5,408 bases of DNA from an uncultured Desulfurellaceae bacterium (lineage in GTDB: Bacteria; Campylobacterota_A; Desulfurellia; Desulfurellales; Hippeaceae): NCBI GenBank assembly GCA_913056505.1, contig CAJXLZ010000076.1:1-5408 (forward strand), in the 5' to 3' direction. This document shows positions 1 through 5,408 of the stretch, one piece after another; the first letter of the stretch is position 1; the number at the start of each line of letters is the position of its first letter. The notes below the pieces were generated by a model. It saw nothing but the letters and a program-made list of their open reading frames with translations. It made no database searches and was not told the DNA's origin. The position numbers were made by a program, and so were the translations under genes.

Positions 1-1035
1 ATCGAAAGGAAAATAATAAGAGCCAATTACGCTCACTCTTTTTTAGATGATCCTGTAAGAATTTTAAGAGCATTCAGATTGGCGGCGCTGTTTAGATTTG
101 ACATAGATCCTAAAACAATTATTCAGGCAAAGCAATATGCATATATGTTAAAAAAGGTTTCTAAAGAACGTATTGTGGAGGAGATAAAAAGATTTTTTGC
201 TCTGAGACGAACATTTGCATATATATTAATTATGGATAAAGTGGGTATTATAGACACTGTTTTTGAAGATTTAACGATGACAAACGGGTGTATACAGAGT
301 GAGCACCATCTTTTTGATGTAAAAACGCACTCTTTGAATGTTTATAATTTTATAGAGTGGTCATACAACAGACTTGAGCGCATACTGGGTAAATGTCATA
401 AGAAATATTTGATACATACCATAGAAAACAGGGCGAATGTAATAACGGCTATGAAGCTGGCTGCCCTATTCCATGATGCCGGAAAACCATATTCTAAGAC
501 TATAGACAGCACAGGACATGTGCATTTTGCCAATCACGAATTAAAAAGTTTAGATATTTTCAATAAATATGCCAAGATGTACCCTTTCGGAAAACGTGTA
601 TGCAAGTTGACAAGATTTTTTATTGTAAAGCATGTAGAACCGGCATATTTTTACTCTTTATGGAAGAAATTCCCACAAAAAGATGATATAGCGGTAGATT
701 TTTTTATGGAATATGGAGATTACGGCGTAGACCTGTTATTTTTTGCATTAGCTGATACACTCGCCAAAGGTAAGATAAGTGCAGATAACAGGGTATATTA
801 CATAGAATTTCTAAAGGAAATGACTTGCTACTATTATAATCACCTAAAGGCTCTTATTGAAAAAAAGAGCCTTATAGATGGAAACGACTTAATCGAACAT
901 TTTAATATGACAGGCTATGAATTAAAAGAAATACTCAAAACTGTAAAAAGAGCGGAGATTTTAGGAAATATACACACAAAACAAGAAGCTTTGGATTTTG
1001 CAGGATCTATTTATAATCAACCTTACGCACACTAA
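1..1035 (+). CDS. CCA tRNA nucleotidyltransferase / poly(A) polymerase family protein with HD domain, 5'-truncated by window edge
   Basis: The reading frame is open from the first base, so this is the C-terminal 344 residues of a longer protein; no start codon should be assigned here. The first residues contain the neck motif DPVRILRAFRLAALFRFDID, typical of class II tRNA nucleotidyltransferases and bacterial poly(A) polymerases (usual form DPLRILRAxRFAARxGF). An HD-type metal-binding domain follows, with a candidate first His in KTHSLN (about 328-330) and the HD pair in LAALFHDAGKP (codons 472-477), then further His and Asp residues (ANHE, VKHVEP, LADT). The family adds CCA, or only CC or A, to tRNA 3' ends in the cytoplasm. 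The catalytic nucleotidyltransferase head with its DxD motif lies outside the window, so CCA-adding, CC-adding, A-adding and polyadenylating enzymes cannot be told apart. The gene ends convergently, overlapping the last 29 bp of the next gene. Family assignment is firm; exact specificity is not. Confidence 0.88.
   Translation: MERKIIRANYAHSFLDDPVRILRAFRLAALFRFDIDPKTIIQAKQYAYMLKKVSKERIVEEIKRFFALRRTFAYILIMDKVGIIDTVFEDLTMTNGCIQSEHHLFDVKTHSLNVYNFIEWSYNRLERILGKCHKKYLIHTIENRANVITAMKLAALFHDAGKPYSKTIDSTGHVHFANHELKSLDIFNKYAKMYPFGKRVCKLTRFFIVKHVEPAYFYSLWKKFPQKDDIAVDFFMEYGDYGVDLLFFALADTLAKGKISADNRVYYIEFLKEMTCYYYNHLKALIEKKSLIDGNDLIEHFNMTGYELKEILKTVKRAEILGNIHTKQEALDFAGSIYNQPYAH
847..873. repeat. Perfect 9-bp inverted repeat inside the nucleotidyltransferase gene
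   Basis: The arms AAGGCTCTT (847-855) and AAGAGCCTT (865-873) are exact reverse complements separated by a 9-nt loop. The element is within the coding sequence (LKALIEKKSLID). Neither strand has a T-run directly after the stem, so it is not a canonical terminator. It could form an intragenic RNA hairpin or be chance. Confidence 0.5.
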
Positions 1036-1843
1036 GCCGGCAATTATCATATTCTCTCAGACCGTTTGCTGATATAATATTTTGTATTATAGTTATATAT
1101 CTGCTGCGTTTTACAGAATACATATTCAGATAACCGGCAAGTGCATAAGGATCCTGTTTTTTGCCCATTTTATATCTTGTATCCCTAAAATCTTTATATG
1201 CTGCGTTTGTATTTAAATTCATAACATATGACCACGTAGCATCTTTTAAATTTTTATAAATCATAACGATGGGTTTTTCCGCGTCTTGATGTTTTCTGTG
1301 AATGCCGTATATGTTGTTGTAATATATGGCGAATTTTGATGAACCCCATCCGGATTCAGCGGCGGCTTGAGCCAACATCAAACTAACAGGAACTGTGTTA
1401 GCCCTTTTTATGAGTTGACATACGTTATTTGTTTTATAATTCTTTTTTTCCTTTTCTAAAAACAGATATTCCGACCTACTTAATGTTTTATCCATTTTTA
1501 TTTTTTTGTTTATGCTAATTAACAAGGTATTCTCTGCTTTAAGCTGTTTATTAACGGATAGAGCTATGGGTAACAATATTTTTATAAACAGTTTTTTTCT
1601 TTTATTTATAGGATACTTGCCAAAATCTTTAGGCAATTGAGTAATTATATAAGGCTCTATATTTTCACAGTCATTATGCATGGCGTTAAACGTTTTCTGA
1701 AGTTGTTCTGTGGAGTTTGTATTGCGCATAAATACTTTATATGTTCGTTTAAAAATAATACACGATATACTGACGATAACAATCGCAAACAGCAATGATA
1801 TGCCTATATAATATTTTATAAAAAAATTTTTCTGCCGCAGCAT
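1007..1843 (-). CDS. Membrane-anchored Bax-type glucosaminidase (endo-beta-N-acetylglucosaminidase family)
   Basis: This 278-residue protein is predicted to cleave N-acetylglucosamine linkages in peptidoglycan. Residues about 9-31 form a single hydrophobic segment after a short basic N-terminus (MLRQKNFFIK), which suggests an N-terminal membrane anchor with the rest in the periplasm. Residues about 77-105 (PINKRKKLFIKILLPIAL onward) resemble the segment preceding the catalytic domain in Bax proteins. The glucosaminidase core follows: VPVSLMLAQAAAESGWGSSK (151-170) with E163 as the probable catalytic acid, then NNIYGIH (176-182), and YLNMYS and RSRY near 238-249. E. coli Bax is of similar length. 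The ATG at 1843 has only a weak A-rich purine stretch upstream, so expression may be modest or the start slightly different. It is transcribed away from the flagellar operon and overlaps the upstream-lying nucleotidyltransferase gene tail to tail. The same domain family forms the C-terminus of enteric FlgJ, so a role in flagellar assembly is possible but inferred only from position; general cell-wall turnover is the alternative. Confidence 0.87.
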   Translation of the reverse strand: MLRQKNFFIKYYIGISLLFAIVIVSISCIIFKRTYKVFMRNTNSTEQLQKTFNAMHNDCENIEPYIITQLPKDFGKYPINKRKKLFIKILLPIALSVNKQLKAENTLLISINKKIKMDKTLSRSEYLFLEKEKKNYKTNNVCQLIKRANTVPVSLMLAQAAAESGWGSSKFAIYYNNIYGIHRKHQDAEKPIVMIYKNLKDATWSYVMNLNTNAAYKDFRDTRYKMGKKQDPYALAGYLNMYSVKRSRYITIIQNIISANGLREYDNCRLSVRKVDYK

Positions 1844-1950
1844 TCTTTTAATATAGCATAATATAGTTCAAAATGCCATGTACTTGATTTTAAAATAGGA
1901 ATAGTTTTTGCTAAAACATTATGCGGATAAAGTGATTATTGGAGGATGCA
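1844..1950. other. Divergent intergenic region between the bax-like gene and flgH
   Basis: These 107 bp separate two divergently transcribed genes. On the + strand they hold the sigma-54-like element and the flgH Shine-Dalgarno sequence GGAGG (1941-1945), five bases before the ATG at 1951. On the - strand the region upstream of the glucosaminidase gene is very A+T-rich, with several TATA-like hexamers, but I find no convincing -35/-10 pair and no strong Shine-Dalgarno sequence. No terminator or operator palindrome is evident. Confidence 0.6.
1897..1912 (+). promoter_or_regulatory. Candidate sigma-54 (RpoN) promoter for the flgH operon
   Basis: The sequence AGGAATAGTTTTTGCT matches the sigma-54 consensus TGGMAYRNNNNTTGCW at every specified position except the first T. 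The invariant GG (1898-1899) and GC (1910-1911) have the required spacing. With C1911 as -12, transcription would start near 1923, giving a 28-nt leader before the flgH ATG. Sigma-54 control of rod, ring and hook genes is established in several flagellated lineages, which supports the call. It has not been tested here, and no activator site was identified in the short upstream region. Confidence 0.62.
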
Positions 1951-2688
1951 ATGAACAAATTTATAGCAGTTATTATTTTTGCAATAATATTGTCGGGTTG
2001 TACGACAATACAAAACAAAGAAACAAAATATGCAGAGATGCCGGAATATGTCAAAAAACAACCTGCTGTCAATGTAAGTTCTTATCACTCTGAAGGTTCG
2101 CTCTGGAGTGAGTCCAATGAGAACCTATTCGGGGACATAAAAGCGCATAGTGTGGGTGATATTGTGACTATAGTTATCAACGAGGCTTCATCGAGTAAAA
2201 AGAGTTCAAAAACTAGTCTTTCAAGCGAATCATCAGCATCAAGCGGTTTAACAAAACTATTGGGTGCGGAAAATGGCATATTCCATGCATTTGCAGTTCC
2301 TAAAAGCGGAACAAGGGGTGGATATAGTATACCCGCGGGCGGGTCTTCGAATGATTTAGCAGATTTCGGAGGCAAAAGCGCATATAAAGGCAGCGGAGAA
2401 AATAGCTATAACGACAGCTTAATTGCCACCATAACCGCCCGTGTAATAAAAGTTCTGCCGAATCACAGACTGTTTATAAGGGGCGAGAAGCAGATATTCA
2501 CAAATGGGGATGAGCAGAAACTGGTTATAACAGGCATCGTTGACAAATATCAGATATCAAATAATAATATGATAGATTCTTCTTTGGTTTCAGATGCTAA
2601 GATTTTTTATAATGGCAAAGGATTGTTGGCGGATACAAAAAATCGCGGATGGCTGGCAAAATTATGGGAATTAATAAGGCCGTTTTAA
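1951..2688 (+). CDS. flgH: Flagellar L-ring protein FlgH (outer-membrane lipoprotein)
   Basis: FlgH forms the ring in the outer membrane through which the flagellar rod passes. The 245-residue protein starts with a lipoprotein signal peptide ending in the lipobox L14-S15-G16-C17, so Cys17 should be lipidated. Family landmarks follow in order: GSLW (49-52), VGDIVTIVINE (68-78), a Ser-rich stretch (about 80-98), FGGKSAYKGSG (139-149), the block ITARVIKVLPNHRLFIRGEK (161-180) and IFTNGDEQKLVITGIV just after it, VSDAKIFYNGKGLLAD (213-228), and a C-terminus GWLAKLW..RPF. Length is normal for the family. The ATG at 1951 is preferred over an in-frame TTG at 1939 because GGAGG lies five bases before the ATG, the TTG overlaps that site, and the ATG gives a conventional signal peptide. 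It is the first gene of the operon; flgI starts 11 bp downstream. flgA and flgG, often just upstream of flgH, are absent from the window. Confidence 0.97.
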   Translation: MNKFIAVIIFAIILSGCTTIQNKETKYAEMPEYVKKQPAVNVSSYHSEGSLWSESNENLFGDIKAHSVGDIVTIVINEASSSKKSSKTSLSSESSASSGLTKLLGAENGIFHAFAVPKSGTRGGYSIPAGGSSNDLADFGGKSAYKGSGENSYNDSLIATITARVIKVLPNHRLFIRGEKQIFTNGDEQKLVITGIVDKYQISNNNMIDSSLVSDAKIFYNGKGLLADTKNRGWLAKLWELIRPF

Positions 2689-2699
2689 GGAGCTTTTAA

Positions 2700-3806
2700 A
2701 TGAAAAGATTTATCTTTGGCTTTCTTTTTTTCATATTAATATGTGTTAGTGCACATGGATTTGAACTGAGAATAGGCGATGTTACAAACGTAAAAGGCGT
2801 CAGGCCCAATCAGCTTATAGGATACGGTATAGTAGCAGGGCTGCAGGGTACCGGAGATGGCAATACGGAAGAATTTACGATTCAATCTATTGCAAATGCA
2901 CTGAAAAAAATGAATGTATCAATGCCGGCGAATATTGTAAGCGGACTTCAGACAAAAAATATTGCCGCTGTTATTGTTACCGCACAACTTCCGCCATTTG
3001 CAAAGGAGGGCAATACAATAGATGTGACTGTTTCATCCATAGGTGATGCAAAAAGTTTGCAGGGTGGCACGCTTCTTCTCACGCCGTTAAAAGCACCAAA
3101 TGGTGCGGTATATGCTGTTGCTCAAGGTTCTGTATCCATAGGCGGATACAATATGGGCTCAGGCGGCACGAGGGTGAGAAAAAACCACTCCACTGTCGGT
3201 ACAATACCAAACGGAGCAATTGTTGAACGCCATGTAGACGTGAATATTAATGCGAAACAGAAAATTACCTTAGATCTCAAAAAACAAAGTTTTTTGATGT
3301 CGTCGCATATAGCTGCATCAATTAATAAATTCTACAGAAGCCATATTGCTGATCCTGTAGATTCAGGAAGTGTGGATGTTGTGGTTCCGGATCTATATAA
3401 GGGCAATGTTGTCGAATTTATATCCCAAATTAATCAACTGTATGTTGAATCAACGAGCAAGCCTGTTGTTGTGTTGGATGAAAAAACAGGAACTGTAGTT
3501 ATAGGCGGAGATGTCACAATAGAGCCCGTGAGCATATCTCATGGAGATATTACGGTTACTATAGAGAGTATAAAAAGGGTGTCACAGCCTAATTCTTTTG
3601 CTAAGGGCAAAACAAAAAGGGTAACTAATAAAAAAGTGTCTGTAGAAGAGTCAAAGGGAAGTCTGCTGAGCTTTTCAAAGGGTGCTAATGTCGGCGATCT
3701 TGTAAATGCCCTCAATAAGTCGGGTGCAACACCTCGTGATATGATGGCAATATTTGAAGCTATAAAGAGAGCTGGGGCACTTAATGCTGACCTAAAGGTA
3801 ATGTAG
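2700..3806 (+). CDS. flgI: Flagellar P-ring protein FlgI
   Basis: FlgI builds the ring in the periplasm at the peptidoglycan layer, around the distal rod and beneath FlgH. The 368-residue protein has a Sec signal peptide (residues 1 to about 18-20; cleavage probably after SA or AHG, just before FELRIGD). Diagnostic family sequences are IGDVTNVKGVRPNQLIGYGI (25-44), VAGLQGTGDGN (45-55), SIGDAKSLQGGTLLLTPL (113-130), the repeated-glycine segment around 143-160, the VVVLDEKTGTVVIGGDV region, and the C-terminal end GATPRDMMAIFEAIKRAGAL. Length is typical and the frame is intact. AGGAG (2688-2692), which shares one base with the flgH stop codon, lies seven bases before the ATG. The stop codon abuts the flgJ start with no gap, suggesting translational coupling. 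P-ring assembly usually needs the chaperone FlgA, which must be encoded elsewhere. Confidence 0.98.
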   Translation: MKRFIFGFLFFILICVSAHGFELRIGDVTNVKGVRPNQLIGYGIVAGLQGTGDGNTEEFTIQSIANALKKMNVSMPANIVSGLQTKNIAAVIVTAQLPPFAKEGNTIDVTVSSIGDAKSLQGGTLLLTPLKAPNGAVYAVAQGSVSIGGYNMGSGGTRVRKNHSTVGTIPNGAIVERHVDVNINAKQKITLDLKKQSFLMSSHIAASINKFYRSHIADPVDSGSVDVVVPDLYKGNVVEFISQINQLYVESTSKPVVVLDEKTGTVVIGGDVTIEPVSISHGDITVTIESIKRVSQPNSFAKGKTKRVTNKKVSVEESKGSLLSFSKGANVGDLVNALNKSGATPRDMMAIFEAIKRAGALNADLKVM

Positions 3807-4511
3807 ATGGTAAATGCGGTAGGTGTTGATAAGTACCAAAATCAGGTAAATACGTTAAAAAAAACGTGCAGAGATTTCGAAGCTATAATGATTGCGCAAA
3901 TGATAAAGGTTATGTATGAGAGTCTGCCTAAAGATTCTATGATTAAGGATAATGCTGCAAATTCCATATATAAATCTATGTATATCGAGGCTCTGTCCGA
4001 TAAAATGGCGGAAAATTCTAATCTTGGACTGGCAGATGAAATGTTTGAGTCTCTCAAAAAAGATCTACATAATCATCGACAAAAAAATAGTACTGTCGGA
4101 AATAAGCAAAAAACGGCAACACCGAATTTGATGGAGAAAATAGAATCTGCAGTAAAAAAAGCTTCGAAAATGTATTCTGTGCCTGTAAAATTAATAAATA
4201 GCATCATCAAAGCAGAATCTGATTTTAATCCTGCCGCCATTTCAAGCAAGGGCGCCGTCGGACTTATGCAGCTTATGCCGAAAACGGCAAAGGATATGGG
4301 CGCTGAAAATTTATCTGATATTGATGAAAATATACTCGCAGGTACAAAGTATTTATCAAATCTTATGAAACAATTTAAAAATGAGAAAATGGCGATTGCC
4401 GCTTATAATGCAGGTCCTTCAAACGTAAATAAGTATAACGGACTGCCTCCATTTAAAGAGACGCGTAACTATGTTAAGAAAGTACTTGCATATGAGAATG
4501 GAAAAATTTAA
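3807..4511 (+). CDS. flgJ: Flagellar rod-cap protein FlgJ with C-terminal SLT lytic transglycosylase domain
   Basis: FlgJ caps the growing rod in the periplasm and helps it penetrate peptidoglycan. Residues about 19-86 are the rod-binding domain: CRDFEAIMIAQMIKVMYESL (21-40) and the paired helix YKSMYIEALSDKMAENSNLG ending in LADEMFESL. A hydrophilic linker (about 87-107) leads to a soluble lytic transglycosylase fold at about 115-230: VPVKLINSIIKAESDFNP with E137 as the predicted catalytic acid, SKGAVGLMQLMP (147-158), and AAYNAGPSNV (198-207). This is lysozyme-like SLT chemistry, releasing 1,6-anhydromuropeptides. It is not the glucosaminidase domain of enteric FlgJ. All expected catalytic motifs are intact, so it is probably active. 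The first codon directly follows the flgI stop, with AAAGG inside the end of flgI (3794-3798) as a ribosome site. The stop codon TAA (4509-4511) doubles as the start of the sigma-28 -35 element. Confidence 0.95.
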   Translation: MVNAVGVDKYQNQVNTLKKTCRDFEAIMIAQMIKVMYESLPKDSMIKDNAANSIYKSMYIEALSDKMAENSNLGLADEMFESLKKDLHNHRQKNSTVGNKQKTATPNLMEKIESAVKKASKMYSVPVKLINSIIKAESDFNPAAISSKGAVGLMQLMPKTAKDMGAENLSDIDENILAGTKYLSNLMKQFKNEKMAIAAYNAGPSNVNKYNGLPPFKETRNYVKKVLAYENGKI

Positions 4512-4535
4512 AGTAATGTTAAAATGTGCCGATTA
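4509..4535 (+). promoter_or_regulatory. Sigma-28 (FliA) promoter for flgM-flgN-flgK
   Basis: TAAA (4509-4512) is followed after exactly 15 bases by GCCGATTA (4528-4535). This matches the FliA consensus TAAA-N15-GCCGATAA with one mismatch, and the -35 side reads TAAAGT as in the extended consensus. Transcription should start near 4541-4543, leaving a leader of roughly 26 nt before the flgM ATG. The -35 element overlaps the flgJ stop codon. Its position before the gene for the sigma-28 antagonist FlgM fits the classic feedback arrangement. Confidence 0.88.
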
Positions 4536-4548
4536 TCTACTTAGAGGC

Positions 4549-4570
4549 CATTTAAGGGGGTGTTTAAATG
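4549..4570 (+). promoter_or_regulatory. flgM translation start region: near-perfect Shine-Dalgarno in the loop of a small hairpin
   Basis: TAAGGGGGTG (4553-4562) differs from the full anti-16S complement TAAGGAGGTG at one base, which can still pair as G:U; it ends five bases before the ATG. It is flanked by exact reverse-complement arms CATTTAA (4549-4555) and TTAAATG (4564-4570), which put the G-run in an 8-nt loop and the ATG in the stem. The stem is A+T-rich (one G:C pair), so it is weak. The strong ribosome site is clear; regulatory folding is speculation. Confidence 0.6.
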
Positions 4571-4870
4571 AGGGTAGATGATTTTGTATCCGGCGTGGTG
4601 CAAAAATATACTAAACAAAATAATGTAGAGATTAAGAAAGATAAAAACTTAGGCAATAAAAGTGTAGAGGTTGCTCATAAACAGGCTAAGGTTACACAAA
4701 CCGACAAGATAGAAATTTCTTCAAAAGCTAAAATGATTGCGGTGCTAGGCAGCGATACGGATAAAAGCGAAAGAATAAAGGAAGTAAAATCCGAAATAGC
4801 AAACGGCACATATAAACCGCCCATTGATAAGATCTCAGAAGCGTTGTTAGAGGAGTGGAAGAATGGATAG
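4568..4870 (+). CDS. flgM: Negative regulator of flagellin synthesis, anti-sigma-28 factor FlgM
   Basis: FlgM binds sigma-28 (FliA) in the cytoplasm and blocks late flagellar transcription until the finished hook-basal body exports it. The 100-residue protein has a polar, Lys-rich, probably disordered N-terminal half (about 12-45), as expected for an exported FlgM. The conserved FlgM domain follows: DKIEISSKAK (47-55 region), SERIKEVKSEIANGTYKPP (about 67-85), and the C-terminal helix IDKISEALLEEW (86-97), the part that contacts sigma-28 in characterised homologues. Length is normal. The gene follows a sigma-28 promoter and a very strong Shine-Dalgarno sequence. Its last 8 bases overlap the start of flgN, indicating coupled translation of the anti-sigma factor and the chaperone. 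Confidence 0.95.
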   Translation: MRVDDFVSGVVQKYTKQNNVEIKKDKNLGNKSVEVAHKQAKVTQTDKIEISSKAKMIAVLGSDTDKSERIKEVKSEIANGTYKPPIDKISEALLEEWKNG

Positions 4871-5339
4871 CGCGATTAAATCTTTGGAAGATGTATTAAC
4901 CAATATTGTAAAAATATATGAGCAACTTTTAGAGATAAACGAAATAGAAAGAGGGCATTTGGTAAATGCAGAGGTGGTAGATCTATCCAAAACGGTAGAA
5001 ATTAAAAAATATTTGGCTTTGAAGGTTAGAGATATGGAAGCCAGAATAAAGAAAATATTAGATAAATACCATGTTTTGAAAGTGGGCGAATTCATATCTT
5101 TAGTAAATAATCACTATGGTGCGGGTGAACTAAAGAGGTTGGAGAGAAAAGCAAAATTTGTTATGGGAAAATACAGGGAAAAAGAAAAACTGAATAGAAT
5201 AATAGCAACGGAACATATGTCATTTTACAGGAGCATGATTGATATGTATGCAGCTGTTCTCCATAATGATAATAGAAATTATAAGGAAAATGCGTCTATT
5301 GAAAATATAAATTATAATAGGATGAATGTGAGGGCATAG
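4863..5339 (+). CDS. flgN: FlgN-family flagellar export chaperone
   Basis: FlgN keeps the hook-filament junction proteins FlgK and FlgL export-ready in the cytoplasm and delivers them to the flagellar type III apparatus. The 158-residue product is charged and helical without membrane segments. It shows the expected pattern of long amphipathic helices: LEDVLTNIVKIYEQLLEINE (8-27), then DLSKTVEIKKYLALKVRDME (about 41-60), and a later helix containing NRIIATEHMSFYRSMIDMYA. The short C-terminal tail ends NRMNVRA, resembling the substrate-binding tail of FlgN proteins. Sequence identity in this family is low, so position weighs heavily: flgN directly between flgM and flgK is a common order. AGGAG (4851-4855) inside flgM lies seven bases before the ATG. 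The last base of the stop codon is the first base of the flgK GTG start. Confidence 0.9.
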   Translation: MDSAIKSLEDVLTNIVKIYEQLLEINEIERGHLVNAEVVDLSKTVEIKKYLALKVRDMEARIKKILDKYHVLKVGEFISLVNNHYGAGELKRLERKAKFVMGKYREKEKLNRIIATEHMSFYRSMIDMYAAVLHNDNRNYKENASIENINYNRMNVRA

Positions 5340-5408
5340 TGCCTACAATATTTGATGCGCTGAATATTGGAAAAAGCGGGCTTTACGCCAATCAGATGGC
5401 CATAGATA
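5339..5408 (+). CDS. flgK: Flagellar hook-associated protein 1 FlgK, N-terminal fragment (cut by window edge)
   Basis: Only the first 23 codons are present. Starting with GTG they read MPTIFDALNIGKSGLYANQM followed by AID. This is the N-terminal D0 helix shared by axial flagellar proteins, and the form xxxIFDALNxxKSGLxA is typical of FlgK, the first hook-filament junction protein. The GTG at 5339 is chosen because it gives exactly this conserved start, overlaps the flgN stop codon by one base (TAGTG), and has GAGGG (5330-5334) four bases upstream. Position after flgM and flgN supports FlgK over other axial proteins such as FlgE. The rest of the gene, and probably flgL, should continue to the right. 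Confidence 0.9.
   Translation, partial: MPTIFDALNIGKSGLYANQMAID

Noticed and set aside
1073..1091. Inverted repeat TATAATA-TTTTG-TATTATA as a possible terminator after the nucleotidyltransferase gene
   Set aside because: The stem is entirely A:T, no T-tract follows, and it lies inside the glucosaminidase coding sequence; chance is likely in A+T-rich DNA.
1923..1950. Possible CsrA-binding GGA motifs in the flgH leader
   Set aside because: The GGA triplets are part of the Shine-Dalgarno sequence or lack the A(N)GGA context and a hairpin, so nothing beyond normal ribosome binding is needed.
1939..1950. TTG at 1939 as an alternative flgH start
   Set aside because: It overlaps the GGAGG ribosome site of the ATG at 1951 and would put acidic residues before the lipoprotein signal peptide.
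1908..2093. A 61-codon + strand reading frame overlapping the start of flgH
   Set aside because: It lies in another frame over the flgH leader and signal peptide, its start precedes the predicted transcription start, and it lacks a ribosome site and recognisable family features.
2331..2344. G+C-rich inverted repeat ACCCGC-GG-GCGGGT in flgH
   Set aside because: The two-base loop is too short for a good hairpin, and the run encodes the ordinary Pro-Ala-Gly-Gly stretch of FlgH.
2085..2375. A 96-codon - strand reading frame inside flgH
   Set aside because: It is fully antisense to well-conserved flgH coding sequence and its product looks like a frame shadow of the Ser- and Gly-rich region.
3842..4057. 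A 71-codon - strand reading frame inside flgJ
   Set aside because: It is antisense to the conserved rod-binding domain, with no ribosome site or family match.
4847..5095. An 82-codon - strand reading frame across the flgM-flgN junction
   Set aside because: It is antisense to flgN, and its composition is explained by the complementary Lys- and Glu-rich helices.

Overview
The window comes from an A+T-rich, flagellated bacterium with an outer membrane. The membrane inference rests on genes for both the outer-membrane L ring (FlgH, a lipoprotein) and the periplasmic P ring (FlgI). The order flgH-flgI-flgJ-flgM-flgN-flgK, a lytic-transglycosylase-type FlgJ and the combination of sigma-54-like and sigma-28-like promoters suggest a Deferribacterota-like or deltaproteobacterial-type lineage. 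That assignment is inference only; no rRNA or phylogenetic marker is present.

Layout. Positions 1-1035 (+) hold the 3' part of a CCA tRNA nucleotidyltransferase / poly(A) polymerase family gene with an HD domain; its N-terminal catalytic head lies off the left edge. Positions 1007-1843 (-) encode a membrane-anchored Bax-type glucosaminidase, convergent with the first gene and overlapping it by 29 bp. A 107-bp intergenic region (1844-1950) separates this gene from the divergent flagellar operon and carries a good sigma-54-type promoter candidate. From 1951 to the right edge runs a compact flagellar operon: flgH, flgI, flgJ, flgM, flgN and the first 23 codons of flgK. The only real gap in it (56 bp, flgJ-flgM) begins with a near-consensus sigma-28 promoter whose -35 element includes the flgJ stop codon.

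How the genes work together. FlgJ caps the growing rod and, through its C-terminal SLT domain, probably opens the peptidoglycan. FlgI and FlgH then build the P and L ring bushing. FlgM holds sigma-28 (FliA) inactive until the hook is complete and FlgM is exported. FlgN is the export chaperone for the hook-filament junction proteins FlgK and FlgL. The promoters fit a two-stage program: sigma-54 for the basal-body genes and, by read-through, the rest; then a sigma-28 boost of flgM-flgN-flgK after hook completion. The adjacent Bax-like glucosaminidase belongs to the enzyme class fused to FlgJ in enteric bacteria, so the locus holds both kinds of peptidoglycan-cleaving domain.

I see no mobile element, CRISPR array, rRNA or tRNA gene, and no clear rho-independent terminator. 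Most of the window is recognisable flagellar biology. The points of interest are the promoter architecture, the FlgJ domain swap beside a free glucosaminidase, and the unusual flgM translation start region.
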